The position numbers and the translations under genes were made by a program. The notes beneath the pieces are model-generated. The model worked only from the letters and a program-made list of their open reading frames with translations. It had not been told where the DNA came from and made no database searches. Shown piece by piece: positions 54,524 through 64,000 of a stretch of DNA of 64,000 nucleotides (its first letter is position 1; each line of letters starts with the position of its first letter). This DNA is from Syngnathus acus (taxonomy: Eukaryota; Chordata; Actinopteri; Syngnathiformes; Syngnathidae): the NCBI RefSeq assembly GCF_901709675.1, contig NC_051089.1, forward strand, positions 19,032,008 to 19,096,007, given 5' to 3'.

Positions 54524-55337
54524 CAGTGGTTCCCAAACTTTTGCAGGCTGGCGCCCCCTTTGGCTCCCCAGTGAATTCCTAGCGCCCCCCCCCAAGGCAT
54601 TTATATAAATAAATAATACATTTATATAAATAAATAAATAAATAATACATTTATAATATCATTAACATTACGTTGAATTAGTGGGAGCACTGAGTTTGTT
54701 TCTCAGAAACGAGCCGGTCCCATCTAGACGTAATCGGAGACAATGACACCCGAAGTGATTTAAGGTTTGTCTTTTATTGCAGGATGCTTGGTCTCCATGT
54801 GTTGAAGCAGTTTTGAATGCTTCACTGCCTGGTTAGTTAGCCTGTCGCCACATATTAGCTTTGCGGGCTCGACTGGGGAAACATGTCACGTGACCGGGAC
54901 GAGTGTCTTGACCTGAATTAATTGATCGTCAATAAAAAAAATATTCTGTGCGGCTTGGCGGCCCGGTACCAAGTGACCCACGGACCGGTCCGCGGCCCGG
55001 TGGTTGGGGACCACTGCCCTAACCAGCTCAACACAACACGGCGCGTTCTGGCGAGTCCCCAATTTCATGTTGACTTGAACTCAAGATGATGTTGACCGCC
55101 AGAATGCGGTTTTTATTATAAGATAAAATTCTGAACATTACAAGCTTGAAATTACAAACCTGAGCTTTTGCTTTTGTAGTCTATGCTGTCGGATCTGACT
55201 GGGCCAGAGCGGCGTGTTGTGTACAAATCGACTGCCGCCCCCCTACCGCCCCCCTACCGCCCCTTTCTTCCTCACCGCCCCCCCAGATCTTTCCACCGCC
55301 CCCAGGGGGGCGGTACCGCCCACTTTGGGAACCACTG
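54524..55337. mobile_element. hAT element (outer) with an inner BED-hAT piece
   Basis: Ends CAGTGGTTCCCAAAC and CTTTGGGAACCACTG; perfect 8-bp duplication CTTTAGAT at 54516-54523 and 55338-55345. The interior at 54596-55014 belongs to the BED-hAT family; CCGCCCCCC strings lie near the right end. Confidence 0.87.
54596..55014 (-). mobile_element. BED-hAT family fragment nested in the outer hAT
   Basis: Ends GGTTGGGGACCACTG at 55014; the left end is lost. It encodes a decayed BED finger ([18 protein letters not shown]-like, 54765-54835) with the same final stop. Confidence 0.72.
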
Positions 55338-55345
55338 CTTTAGAT

Positions 55346-55800
55346 GAACAAAATGGCTTTGAAAAGATACCTTACGGAGGCTACGAAAAAAGGTTCTCCA
55401 GCCTTATGGCAGGGGGTGCTAGTGATCCCGGGATGCTTCATGCGCCTACTTGTAGAATAAGAGATCTCCAGTTCAAATTTACAGTGAACAACTGAGGAGA
55501 AGTCGTCCATTTATTTCGTTTTTTTTTTTTTTTTTTTTTACAATTCGTTTTCAATGGAGGATTACATATCCAAACGATTTTCAACTATGGATTTTTGGTC
55601 GAAGCAGGAGGTCATCAGTAAAGGAAGAGCAACTCCAGAGTTCAAAGGTTTGATTCGGACAACGGGACTTCGGAACGGAGTGGTACGCACGATCGGAAAC
55701 AAGTTTTTGATTCCATGTGCTTTATTGAGTGTTTTTATGTGTGAAGACTGTTGATATGAGATTTTAATTAAAATAGTTCCAATTAAATAATGAATAAGCC
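55346..55800 (+). other. Unassigned region with a 66-residue frame
   Basis: Frame 55554-55754 starts MEDYISKRFSTMDFWSKQEV and may be the start of a hAT TTF-type transposase, but the match is from memory of patterns and weak. A 22-T run lies at 55520-55541. Confidence 0.25.
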
Positions 55801-55803
55801 ACA

Positions 55804-55921
55804 GCGTTCCCCAACCTTTTTTGTGACACGGTTAGGTGCCGGACAAATTTTACCGGGGGGGAGGGGCGTGGGGGGGTGACGTCAGTGCCTCCCCAGTCAT
55901 GAACCTCACCGCACGTCACTG
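55804..55921 (-). mobile_element. hAT end and Repeat D terminus fragments
   Basis: GCGTTCCCCAACCTTTTTTG (BED-hAT end) joins CCTCCCCAGTCATGAACCTC, the complement of the Repeat D terminus at 25594. Confidence 0.6.
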
Positions 55922-56145
55922 TTAATATTAAGTAATTTTTACTTTTGATTTACTTTTGACTCAGCCCCACGTGATGAATCGCTGTTGTGATGCCAGTTCA
56001 GCTTGGAGCTGCTTCACTTTATCAGCGCGGACACTCCCTGTTAGCTTGTCGTATGTGTTAGCATGTTTAGTCTGATGGTGTCTCTTTAGGTGGAAATCCA
56101 TAAACAAGGCAACCGTCCGTCTCTTTACAAATTAGACAAACAATG

Positions 56146-56300
56146 ATTATGTCTGTGTATGTTCTTCTGTGTGGGTTTTTAGCTTGTATTTTTTATCTTT
56201 TTATTTTATTTATTTTTTATTTTATTTTTTTCACTGATCGGTTGGCACTTTTTAAATTTCGTTGTACATGTGTGACAATGACAATAAAGATCTATTCTAT
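56146..56300 (+). mobile_element. Rex1-like LINE 3'UTR fragment
   Basis: TGATTATGTCTGTGTATGTT through GACAATGACAATAAAGATCT, matching 24645-24800. The tail did not expand here. Confidence 0.75.
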
Positions 56301-56732
56301 TCGTATTTAATCTTTGTCTAATGTGGGTCTTTGAAGCTCTCTCAGGGCGATATGAATAAATTTGTATTATACAAGGGTGTTATAAGGGGAAGAAAAGTCA
56401 GCATTTTTTTTCGTTTATCTATCTGGCTGCTTTTGACATGTTTGTTGAATAGGCTGAAATTATGGTAACAACTGAATTGTTTTCAGCTTCCACAAAATGT
56501 GTACAGATCCTGGGGCAATGTATAAAATGAGGAAATGGCAGTGGGTGGACTGTAGCAAAATGGGGCTGAGGAGCTCATTACTTTATGTATTCAAATTGCC
56601 ATCAAACCTGTAATTGTTGCCCACTTCATTTACACGTTATTTGCGTATAAACCGAAGGGTCATGTGATTGAATTTTGTGTGTTAAATACAATACAAAGAA
56701 CTCAATGTAATATTGGATTAGACAGACATTAT

Positions 56733-57335
56733 TCAAGATTCAAGGGTTTTTATTCGCCATGTTTGAGCGTGCCAAACAAGGAAATTGACTTCGGTAAATC
56801 ACAGCCTCTGTTCAACATTTAGGTGACTAACAACACTCAGGACATGTGAAAAATGGCAAATATTCTCAAACATCCCCTGATCTTAAACTCCCAAGAGGGC
56901 AAGGAAGAACTCAAAACTCCAGCTAGGGGAACTGAGAAACCTTGAGAAGAGACCACAGATGGGAAGGTCCCTTATCCAGGATGACCAGGCTGCAATGGAT
57001 GCAGAGAGGACACATAGTACAAACAGTGTAGACAAATTCAAAAAAGGTGTGGAGAGCAGGATGTTATTGCACAGTAATGACTCTGAGACTCTAAGAGTGG
57101 TGTGAGTTCATCAGAGCAACAGCCTGGGGGAAGAAGCTGTCTCTCTGTCTGCTGGTTTTGGCGTACCGAGCTCTATAACGCCGTCCGGAGGGGAGTAGTT
57201 CAAACAGACTGCAACCTGGGTGAGAAGGGTCTGTAGAGATGTTCCTTGCACGTTTCCTGGTCCTGGAGAGGTACAAGTCTTGGATAGATGGGAGGTTGAT
57301 TCCAATTATCTTCATTGGCCAACCCAAGATCATGA
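56733..57335 (-). mobile_element. LINE family B 3' end
   Basis: Minus strand encodes [20 protein letters not shown]; 3'UTR to TTGAATC-type repeats at 56735. 56867-56990 inside is an extra repeat shared with 27780-27900. Confidence 0.82.
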
Positions 57336-57640
57336 CCGTGAACGCACTCCTATCCCCCGCGTCGAGTTAAAAAGTCTCACAGCATGGGGGAGAAATGATC
57401 CCTTCAGCCTTTCCGTGAAGCAAGATGGTGTCAACAGCCTGTCACTGAAGCTACTCCTCCGCTCGGTGACGGTGCTGTAAAGTGGGTGGACGGGGTTGTC
57501 CTTGATGGACAGCAGCCTGGCCACATCCACAGACGTTAGATCAGGTAGCTCTGCACCCATAACAGAACCCACCTTCCTCACCAGTTTTTCCAGGAGGGAG
57601 ACATCCATTTTCTTGATGCTGACGGCGGGGACACCCTGAA
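57336..57640 (-). mobile_element. Second LINE C-terminal fragment
   Basis: Minus frame: MDVSLLEKLVRKVGSVMGAE, VARLLSIKDNPVHPLYSTVT, SSFSDRLLTPSCFTERLKGS, a LINE ORF2 C-terminus different from family B. It is fused to the family B end at about 57335. Confidence 0.7.
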
Positions 57641-57903
57641 CTGGTTGCCAGCCAATCGCAGGGCACACAGAGACGAACAACCATCCACACACGCACTCAC
57701 ACCTAGGGGCAATAAGGAGCGCTCAATCGGCCTACCAAGCATGTTTTTGGGGATGTGGGAGGCAACCGGAGTGCCCGGAGAAAACCCACGCGGACACGGG
57801 GAGAACATGCAAACTCCACACAGGGAGGGCCGGAGGTGGAATTGAACCCGCACCCTCCTTACTGTGAGGCGGACGTGCTAGCCAGTGTGCCACCGAGCCG
57901 CCC
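57625..57903 (-). repeat. SINE family 2, minus copy
   Basis: GGGGACACCCTGAACTGG to GGCGGACGTGCTAGCCAGTG; lacks the tail side, which joins the LINE piece. Confidence 0.8.
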
Positions 57904-58579
57904 GCAAATGAAACAAATTACTAATATGTAATATCATACGTAATTTGTAATAATTTTGGAAGTAGCTTGCACAACACTGGTTACAAACACGATACAGCAT
58001 TGACTTTAATACATCATACGCAGGACAATATATAATCCATCCATCCATTTTCTACACCACTTGTCCAGCGGGGGTCACGGGGACGATGTAGTATACAAAC
58101 AAAAACACTTATTCAAATGAGTGTACTTTCACAAGTGCTGAGTAGACACCTTGATTAAAACGACGCATAGAAACTGATCACCGAAAGTGTTGATACTATA
58201 CCTAAAATTGTAGCTGTAAATGTGCGAGTGCGTATGTGCGCGCGTGATCCCACTGCAGATCAAATTAAACATTGACCCGCACTCTCAAATGAATGAAGGT
58301 TGGCTTCATATTTTATCACAAATGTTTCCAGGGCATCTGGATTTTGTCAAACACAATAGTGTTACCCTAGATAAATGTATATATTAGTAAGGCATAATGC
58401 ATGCGGGGCACCGGTTGATAGGAGCATGTGTTCAGTATTAGTAACTCAATGTTGATGAGTCCTCAAGATAGATGGAACTATAATGAGTTACCTAAAACTA
58501 ACGAATCACATGTACACAAACGCGTGTGACGGCACACGCACAAATATTAAACAAGGCAAAAAAAAAAAAGCGTTCTTAC
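57904..58579. other. Unassigned sequence with a SINE 2 tail
   Basis: 58030-58085 (ATCCATCCATCCATTTTCTA) is a SINE 2 end; nothing else recognised. Confidence 0.4.
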
Positions 58580-58688
58580 CAGTATCCTCCGTTTCTTGGA
58601 AAATTAAACCCCCAACCATTTGGCATTCCATTACGCATATCAGCTTCTTGGCTTTATGGTAAAGACCCCAACCAGATCTATTCCTCAA
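58580..58688 (-). other. Possible upstream exon of ano1 (5'UTR or N-terminal extension)
   Basis: On the minus strand a plausible acceptor (CACGACAG) is followed by 109 bp and a strong donor GTAAGA. One frame is open across all 109 bp and ends in phase 1, exactly the phase needed to read in frame into the open part of the exon at 30321-30448 (peptide ending FQETEDTG, then SPTLRTKGEELCN). I recognise no protein similarity in it. Splicing would have to skip 28 kb. It may equally be chance or non-coding. Confidence 0.3.
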
Positions 58689-58821
58689 CTGTCGTGTGTA
58701 ATCTGTGTGTGTGCCCACAGGTTTGTAACCGCCTGCGTTGATGCTTAGACACACATGATGTGGTGCCACCAATCACAATACAATGCTGCCAAACAACTAA
58801 CGTTAAAAAATAATGATGGTC

Positions 58822-58823
<2 letters not shown>

Positions 58824-58860
<37 letters not shown>
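58824..58860. repeat. (AAT)n microsatellite
   Basis: About 12 AAT units. Confidence 0.92.
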
Positions 58861-58863
<3 letters not shown>

Positions 58864-60263
58864 TCGGGAAGTGTAGCAATGAAAATAATATGAAAAAGAA
58901 TTCCCATTGTGGCAGAATTTGCCACATTCACAAAGTAGAATAGTAACACTACTTGAACTTTGTAATTCATTCATTAATTCATTAATTCATGCATTCATTC
59001 ATTCATTCATTTATTCATTAATGTGTTGGGGGGGGTTCATAGATATTATTTTAAAGTAAATAAATACAGGAATACTGGCAAATACAAAACCAAACCCTCC
59101 AGAAGATATGATTTGGCGTGTCTGAAATTCACCTATTTTGTCATTGGAAACATCATTTAAGAATCCTATTTTATGAACAATATTATTTCGTATTTGATGG
59201 AATGCTGCAGTGCCTATTTGCTGAAGCTTCAACAGTCCAGCTCGTACCGCCCACTTGCAAAAAGGAATAAAGGAGCGAAGAAACCACCACCACACCGCAC
59301 CAGCAAGTGCGGGGGTGTTTCCGACATCAAGATGTAAAAGCTTTCACGTCAACTACACATCCAGAAAACGCATCTTAACGTTGTGAGTGAATAAGTAGCA
59401 GCACAAGTCGCGAGTGGACAATGTGAAGGTATAACCAAGCAATGGGCAATTGACAACGCTTGTGATTCAATGGAATCAACTTCAACACCCAAAATGTAAC
59501 ATTATAGTAAATGTAACAACATAGTGTTAGGACTAAGAAGTGCAAAGGTACAGAGAGAGCGCATGTGTGAATTCTCCCTTCTGTTGTGGCTACATTATGT
59601 TTTAATCCTCAGCAGAGACATCTAGTCGAGATATGGCCAACGCTTTTCCTGTTAGATGTGTTTTTAAATATTATTTATTCATTCATTTGTAAATGGAATT
59701 ATCATATTTTGTAAAAACATACAGGAAATTAACTTACGATTTATGGATCCCAGGCTTAAGCGTGAATAAAACAGAAATTTAGCTTCCACAGAAAACAACA
59801 GTACACGCAGACTTTACCTTCTCACCACCAAAAGAGATTCCTCGATGGAAAGTTTCACAGAATATTTGCAGTTATTGTCTGTCACACTCCCCTCTCACCT
59901 GAAACAGACAGGGTGGAGGAGGAAGTGTTTCTCATCTCCCCAGGTAAAGTTTCTCCTCCCACATATGTACATCACATTGTCTGGGAGTAGCTGATTGGCC
60001 AGAAGCATAGAACTACACTGAAACCCATTCTAAACTACACAAGTACCTACATTTTAAAAATATGACATGCATTTAAGTAAAAGTCGTTGTTCTTTGGCAA
60101 AATTATACAAGTTTATATTGTAAAAAGATTGTTCCAACTTAACAGGAATCTAGCGTCCCGAGTGAGGTAGACATTCCTTGACAGGCGTGTTGGAACCTGT
60201 TGCATGTTTGTCCTTTTCCAAGCAACATAAACCCCACTGACCCACTGAAAGTCAGAAATCAGG
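58861..60263. other. Repeat-poor sequence upstream of ano1
   Basis: Apart from (ATTC)n near 58968-59010 and the speculative first-exon segment, no element or gene is recognised. A 94-residue minus frame (59295-59011) has no known domain. Confidence 0.35.
59818..59900 (-). other. Speculative first-exon segment upstream of ano1
   Basis: The minus strand holds a run of about 80 bp in the relatively repeat-poor 59-60 kb region. It ends at a possible donor (GAGAAG then GTAAAG) at 59818. No promoter element, reading frame or similarity was found. Listed only because a 5' exon must lie somewhere upstream of 30448. Confidence 0.12.
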
Positions 60264-60264
60264 T

Positions 60265-60338
<74 letters not shown>
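60264..60338. repeat. (CT)n microsatellite
   Basis: About 37 uninterrupted CT units. Confidence 0.95.
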
Positions 60339-60342
<4 letters not shown>

Positions 60343-61205
60343 GTATATATCTCAATATGTTACCTAAGACTGATTGGCGACTTGTCCAGGCTGTGTTGCT
60401 TGTGCCCACCTGAGAGAGGCTACAGTTGTCCAGTAAAATGGATGGATAGGATAACAAGGACATTGACCATGTTTTATTCATTTTTAAAGCACACGAGAGT
60501 GTATATGCATTTTATGTGCATTTTATAATATCAATTTTCATAATGTTTATGAGATTATAGTGACAGTAACATGTCAAGTACAGGGAAAGTGAGTGGAGGC
60601 AAAGTCAACCAACCTGAATGACACCATCAGCTAGCCTTCATCACCAGTGACTCAGAGCACAGCGCCAATGTTTGGTATGTGTGCCTTCTCATGCAGGGGC
60701 AAAAACAGGGCGTACTGTTTGCAAAATATTTCTCTCTTGGGTGTCATGTTGGCAAATTCAAGGTTTTCCATTTCTGAAAGTAACACCTGGCTTTGGTATG
60801 ATGGGAATGAGTCCTGCATTAGAATGAGTTTAACCAATCCTGTCCATTGTTCTTTTGAAAAAAGGCAAGCCCTCAGTGTCATTTTACCAACCACACCCAA
60901 AACCTCAACAAAATTCATGAGCCAATTAGAGAGGAAGTTTTTCTGTTGCGCCTGTTAGGGGTAGTTTTAAGCAAAGTGTTTCTGTTGTGTGCGCAGAGCA
61001 CATTTATTCTTTTTTTTTAAATACACTTTTATACCAAAATAAAAAGGGAAACCATAAAAATAATCAATTGTATTTAAGCACTTTGCATGAGACTCAGCGA
61101 AACTTTACAATGAGACTTCTACAAACTACAGCCAAAAAGAGGAATTACATACTTTTAAAGATTAACACTAAGAGATGTAGTATATTTAAGCAATACATTA
61201 TGTAG
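60339..61205. other. Unassigned sequence
   Basis: Overlapping frames on both strands (60647-60958 plus, 60918-60652 minus) without recognised domains. No element seen. Confidence 0.35.
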
Positions 61206-61505
61206 CAGATATGTAGAAGGCTCTTTCAGCCCAGGTCCGATGCTCGGTTCTGAGAGGTGGAGACAGAGATGTTAGCAGCATGAGGAGCAGAGGGTCTGGG
61301 AAGGAGTGTAGTGATGGAGCAGGTTGGAGAATTAGCAAGGAGCCTGGTTGTACAGGGCTTTGTGGGTGAGGAGGAGGGCTTTAAAATGGAGGCGTTGAGG
61401 TACAAGGAGCCAGTGGAGCTTCTGGAGAACTGTGGTGAAGTGTGCATGGGAATGGGTACCGTGTTGGTGAGCATGCAAGCAGCAGAGCACTGAAGTCCTG
61501 GTCTA
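61206..61505 (-). mobile_element. L2-like LINE, ORF2 C-terminus
   Basis: Minus strand reads LQKLHWLLVPQRLHFKALLL then THKALYNQAP, stop, then LLHHYTPSQTL in frame: the conserved L2 C-terminus. Dead. Confidence 0.78.
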
Positions 61506-61754
61506 ATTGAGGGATAACAAAAGTTTAATTTTGTAAAGGCTGTAATCACACAATTCAGAGAAGATTTATTTTGAAATACACCAGGTTTGTGTGAGAGTAC
61601 TTAGGTTAGATGTCTAGGGTGGTGGTCTGCTGTGCCCTAGAAGTAAACTAGATTTTGGGATAACAAAAGTTGGATTTTGTATGAATTTATTAAATCAAAC
61701 GTAATTGTTTAAATTGAAGAATCCAGAGGAGTTTATTTTTGAAATGCAACATTC

Positions 61755-61838
61755 TGTCACAGATCGGAAGGAGCAGGGCGACCAAGTGCAGCTTGGACCA
61801 GCGTTTATTCAAGAGAACAAACTAACAGACTCGGCAAA
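61755..61838 (-). mobile_element. Inverted LTR 3' fragment next to the 5' LTR
   Basis: TGTCACAGATCGGAAGGAGC to AACAGACTCGGCAAA is the reverse complement of the last 84 or so bases of the LTR (about 62048-62131). It abuts the plus-strand LTR directly. Confidence 0.85.
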
Positions 61839-61839
61839 T

Positions 61840-62131
61840 TGTCACGACTCGTCCCCGGTTGTGTTATTATATGTCGGTTGTCATGGTTTCTATCCGTCTG
61901 TGTACTCACCCCTCCCTTCCTGTGTCAACTCACAATCCATGTACTAATCACAGTCACCTGCCTCTTTGTTGTCGTCATGTCCTGTTGTTTTCTTGTCTCA
62001 CGTCCCGGTCAGTCAGTCTAGTTATTGTTTTGTTAAGTCATGTCAGTTTGCCGAGTCTGTTAGTTTGTTCTCTTCAATAAACCCTGGTCCAAGCTGCACT
62101 TAGTCGCCCTGCTCCATTCCGATCCATGACA
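61840..62131 (+). repeat. 5' LTR, lacking the TATA segment
   Basis: 292 bp. Compared with the 3' LTR it misses about 50 bp including TATTTAAG. AATAAA is kept. Confidence 0.85.
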
Positions 62132-62670
62132 GAATGATCTGACCACTACAGCGACCAGCGCTTGGACCCCCCTCCACCACCAGCTCCCGTCCGCGACGCC
62201 CGATCCACGTCCGTCGTCCGAGCTTGTTCCAGCGCCATGGGCTCCGCGGCCGCCATCGGACTTCGATCCCGCGACGCCGGACCCTCGGCCGCCATCGGAG
62301 TGCTTGTGGCGCCAGCGGCTCCACGGCCGCCGTCGGACTTCGCTCCAGCGACACCGGCTCTGCGGCCGCCATCGGAGAGCCTCCCGGCGCCATCAGACTC
62401 GCGGCCGCCATCGGGCTCCACCCCAGCGTCGCAGGACCCACGGGCGTCGCCAGATTTCAAGCCAGCTGCGCCGGACCCGCGATCGTCCCTGACCCCACTC
62501 CTACTGCTGCGGCGCGTGGTGGCTCTTGCTGCTGCCACAGCTCCGCATTCCGAATGCCTCTGATCGCAGTCCGGACTTCCAAATGCCGCCGATTGCGGCT
62601 CTGACTTTCCGTATGCCGCCGATTGCGGTTCAGAGTCTCCGTTTGCCACAGAGCGCGGCTCTGCTTTCCG

Positions 62671-62990
62671 TGTTGCTGCCTTTTGCGGTTCATGTCCCCG
62701 AGTTGCCGCAGTTTGCGGTTCATGTCCCCGATTTGCCGCAGTTTGCGGTTCATGTCCCCGAGTTGCCGCAGTTTGCGGTTCATGTCCCCGAGTTGCCGCA
62801 GTTTGCGGTTCATGTCCCCGAGTTGCCGCCGTTTGCGGTTCATGTCCCCGAGTTGCCGCCGTTTGCGGTTCATGTCCCCGAGTTGCCGCCGTTTGCGGTT
62901 CATGTCCCCGAGTTGCCGCCGTTTGCGGTTCATGTCCCCGAGTTGCTGCCGATTGCGGTTCATGTCCCCGAGTTGCTGCCGATTGCAGTT
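62671..62990 (+). repeat. 30-bp tandem repeat, about 11 units
   Basis: Unit GTTTGCGGTTCATGTCCCCG plus AGTTGCCGCA. Units differ at a few positions (GCA/GCC; AGTT/ATTT; CTG). The length is a multiple of three, so all three plus frames stay open as 10-residue repeats (for example FAVHVPELPQ). Confidence 0.93.
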
Positions 62991-63032
62991 CATTTTTGGG
63001 ACGTCGGGAGCCGTCCCTTGTTGGGGGGGTGC

Positions 63033-63372
63033 TGTCACGACTCATCCCCGGTTGTGTTATATGTAGGTTGTCATGGTTTCTGGCCGTCTGTGTACTCGCC
63101 CCTCCCTTCCTGTGTCAACTCACAATCCATGTACTAATCACAGTAACCTGCCTCTCGTTACCTGTCTCGTATTTAAGTCCTGTCTGCGTGTCACTCCCTG
63201 TCGGATCATTGTTGTCGTCATGTCCTGTTTTCTTGTCTCACGTCCCGGTCAGTCAAGTTATTGTGTTGTTAAGTCATGTCAGTTTGCCGAGTCTGTTAGT
63301 TTGTTCTCTTCAATAAACCCTGGTCCAAGGTCTTAAAACCTTGGTCGCCCTGCTCCATTCCGATCCATGACA
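63033..63372 (+). repeat. 3' LTR
   Basis: 340 bp with TATTTAAG (near 63172) as probable TATA box and TCTTCAATAAACCCTGG as poly(A) signal. Confidence 0.87.
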
Positions 63373-63479
63373 CATCAGTTTGGTTAGGATACTTGGTACA
63401 GTCTAGTGCAGGAGTGCCCAATACGTCGATCGAGATCTATTTATCGATCACGAAGGAAGTGTGGGTAGATTGCATGACA

Positions 63480-64000
63480 TTAAAAAGTAGGGGATACATC
63501 TGCACTATGACATTTGTCCGGAAGAAGGCCCAGCAGAGGCTGTACTTCCTGAGACAGCTCAAGAAGTTCAACCTGCCGCGAGAGCTTCTGAAGACTTTCT
63601 ACACTGCCATCATCCAGTCTGTCCTCTGCACCTCCATCACTGTCTGGTTTGGATCGGCCTCCAAACAAGACAAGCACAGACTGCAACGGACAATCAGGAC
63701 TGCAGAAAAGATAATTGGAATCAACCTCCCATCTATCCAAGACTTGTACCTCTCCAGGACCAGGAAACGTGCAAGGAACATCTCTACAGACCCTTCTCAC
63801 CCAGGTTGCAGTCTGTTTGAACTACTCCCCTCCGGACGGCGTTATAGAGCTCGGTACGCCAAAACCAGCAGACACAGAGACAGCTTCTTCCCCCAGGCTG
63901 TTGCTCTGATGAACTCACACCACTCTTAGAGTCTCAGAGTCATTACTGTGCAATAACATCCTGCTCTCCACACCTTTTTTGAATTTGTCTACACTGTTTG
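63480..64000 (+). mobile_element. LINE family B, ORF2 C-terminus and 3'UTR, running off the right edge
   Basis: Encodes KKAQQRLYFLRQLKKFNLPR, SVLCTSITVWFGSASKQDKH, LQRTIRTAEKIIGINLPSIQ and ends [20 protein letters not shown] before the stop at 63927-63929. The frame is open from 63393. 5'-truncated: the catalytic motifs lie upstream of the break. Confidence 0.85.

Larger units (their letters stand above)
49724..56722 (+). repeat. Segmental duplication, copy 2, heavily interrupted
   Basis: Holds the four blocks matching 37986-41380 (see there), separated by a C fragment, the SINE/hAT nest, a family A element, a hAT nest and LINE tails. The order and direction are kept. Confidence 0.82.
61840..63372 (+). 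mobile_element. Short LTR retrotransposon without coding capacity
   Basis: 5' LTR 61840-62131 and 3' LTR 63033-63372, both starting TGTCACGACTC and ending CCATGACA (TG...CA). A G-rich tract (GTTGGGGGGGTGC) precedes the 3' LTR, like a polypurine tract. The 901-bp interior is GC-rich and dominated by a 30-bp tandem repeat; no gag, protease, RT or integrase is seen. Movement would depend on a related autonomous element. No matching 5-bp target duplication was found. Confidence 0.85.

Noticed and set aside
58678-58974. 98-residue minus frame with a poly-Tyr run
   Set aside because: Produced by the (AAT)n microsatellite.
59011-59295. 94-residue minus frame upstream of ano1
   Set aside because: No domain, no clear splice sites or start context; it may be chance or part of a 5'UTR.
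60647-60958. Overlapping 103- and 88-residue frames on opposite strands
   Set aside because: No recognised similarity, and both strands open. It could be an unknown repeat; not enough to call a gene.
62671-62990. CRISPR-like regular repeat
   Set aside because: The units are contiguous with no unique spacers; it is a eukaryotic tandem repeat inside an LTR element.
62146-63045. 299-residue minus frame with AATRGHEPQT repeats
   Set aside because: It arises from the 30-bp repeat, whose length keeps several frames open; nothing favours this frame as a protein.

Overview
This window is vertebrate, almost certainly teleost, genomic DNA. The evidence is one intron-rich gene whose exons encode anoctamin-1 (TMEM16A), and a dense layer of fish-type transposons: tRNA-derived SINEs, L2-like and Rex1/CR1-like LINEs, RTE-like and I/Nimb-like LINE pieces, hAT, pogo/Tigger and several MITE families, and an LTR element. 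There is no prokaryotic gene organisation, CRISPR array, rRNA or functional tRNA gene. The species cannot be told from the sequence alone.

Gene content. The left half (about 1.5-30.4 kb, minus strand) holds eleven consecutive coding exons of ano1. They start at a probable initiator ATG at 30407 and run to the exon for the first extracellular loop and start of TM2 (1528-1688); the rest of the channel lies beyond the left edge. Splice phases are consistent across all ten introns and give 414 codons with no stop. The encoded part is the cytosolic N-terminal dimerisation region, TM1 and the Cys-rich first extracellular loop. Two possible 5' exons further upstream (58580-58688 and about 59818-59900) are speculative.

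Transposons, left to right. 0-10.5 kb: pogo/Tigger-type elements, a 781-bp TA-flanked MITE (called C here), a SINE, a Rex1-like LINE, a 237-bp AT-rich palindrome, and a three-deep nest (MITE family A holding an I/Nimb-like LINE holding another LINE's 3' end). 11-30 kb: ano1 introns with SINEs, a BED-finger hAT element (15000-16483), an 800-bp complete family-A MITE and LINE tails ending in microsatellites. 30-36.6 kb: LTR-like piece, RTE-like LINE, a long family-A element carrying a 118-bp minisatellite with a C element inside it, and a decayed hAT. 37.9-41.4 kb: a single-copy-like block that reappears, broken up by transposons, at 49.7-56.7 kb. 43.2-49 kb: a Rex1-like LINE with an uninterrupted 674-codon frame, an L2 element and another LINE 5' part. 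50-55.4 kb: a hAT element inserted in a SINE, a second full-length family-A element, and a hAT inside a hAT. 61-64 kb: L2 tail, a short LTR element with an internal 30-bp tandem repeat, and a LINE 3' part.

The window is most informative as insertion history. For several elements both the filled site and an unfilled copy of the same sequence are present, which gives the target-site duplications directly: TA for the pogo-like element and for C, 8 bp for the hAT elements. No clearly new biological system was found. The most unusual items are the minisatellite-bearing family-A element, the LTR element with its 30-bp repeat and inverted LTR piece, the BED-only hAT derivatives, and the dispersed segmental duplication.
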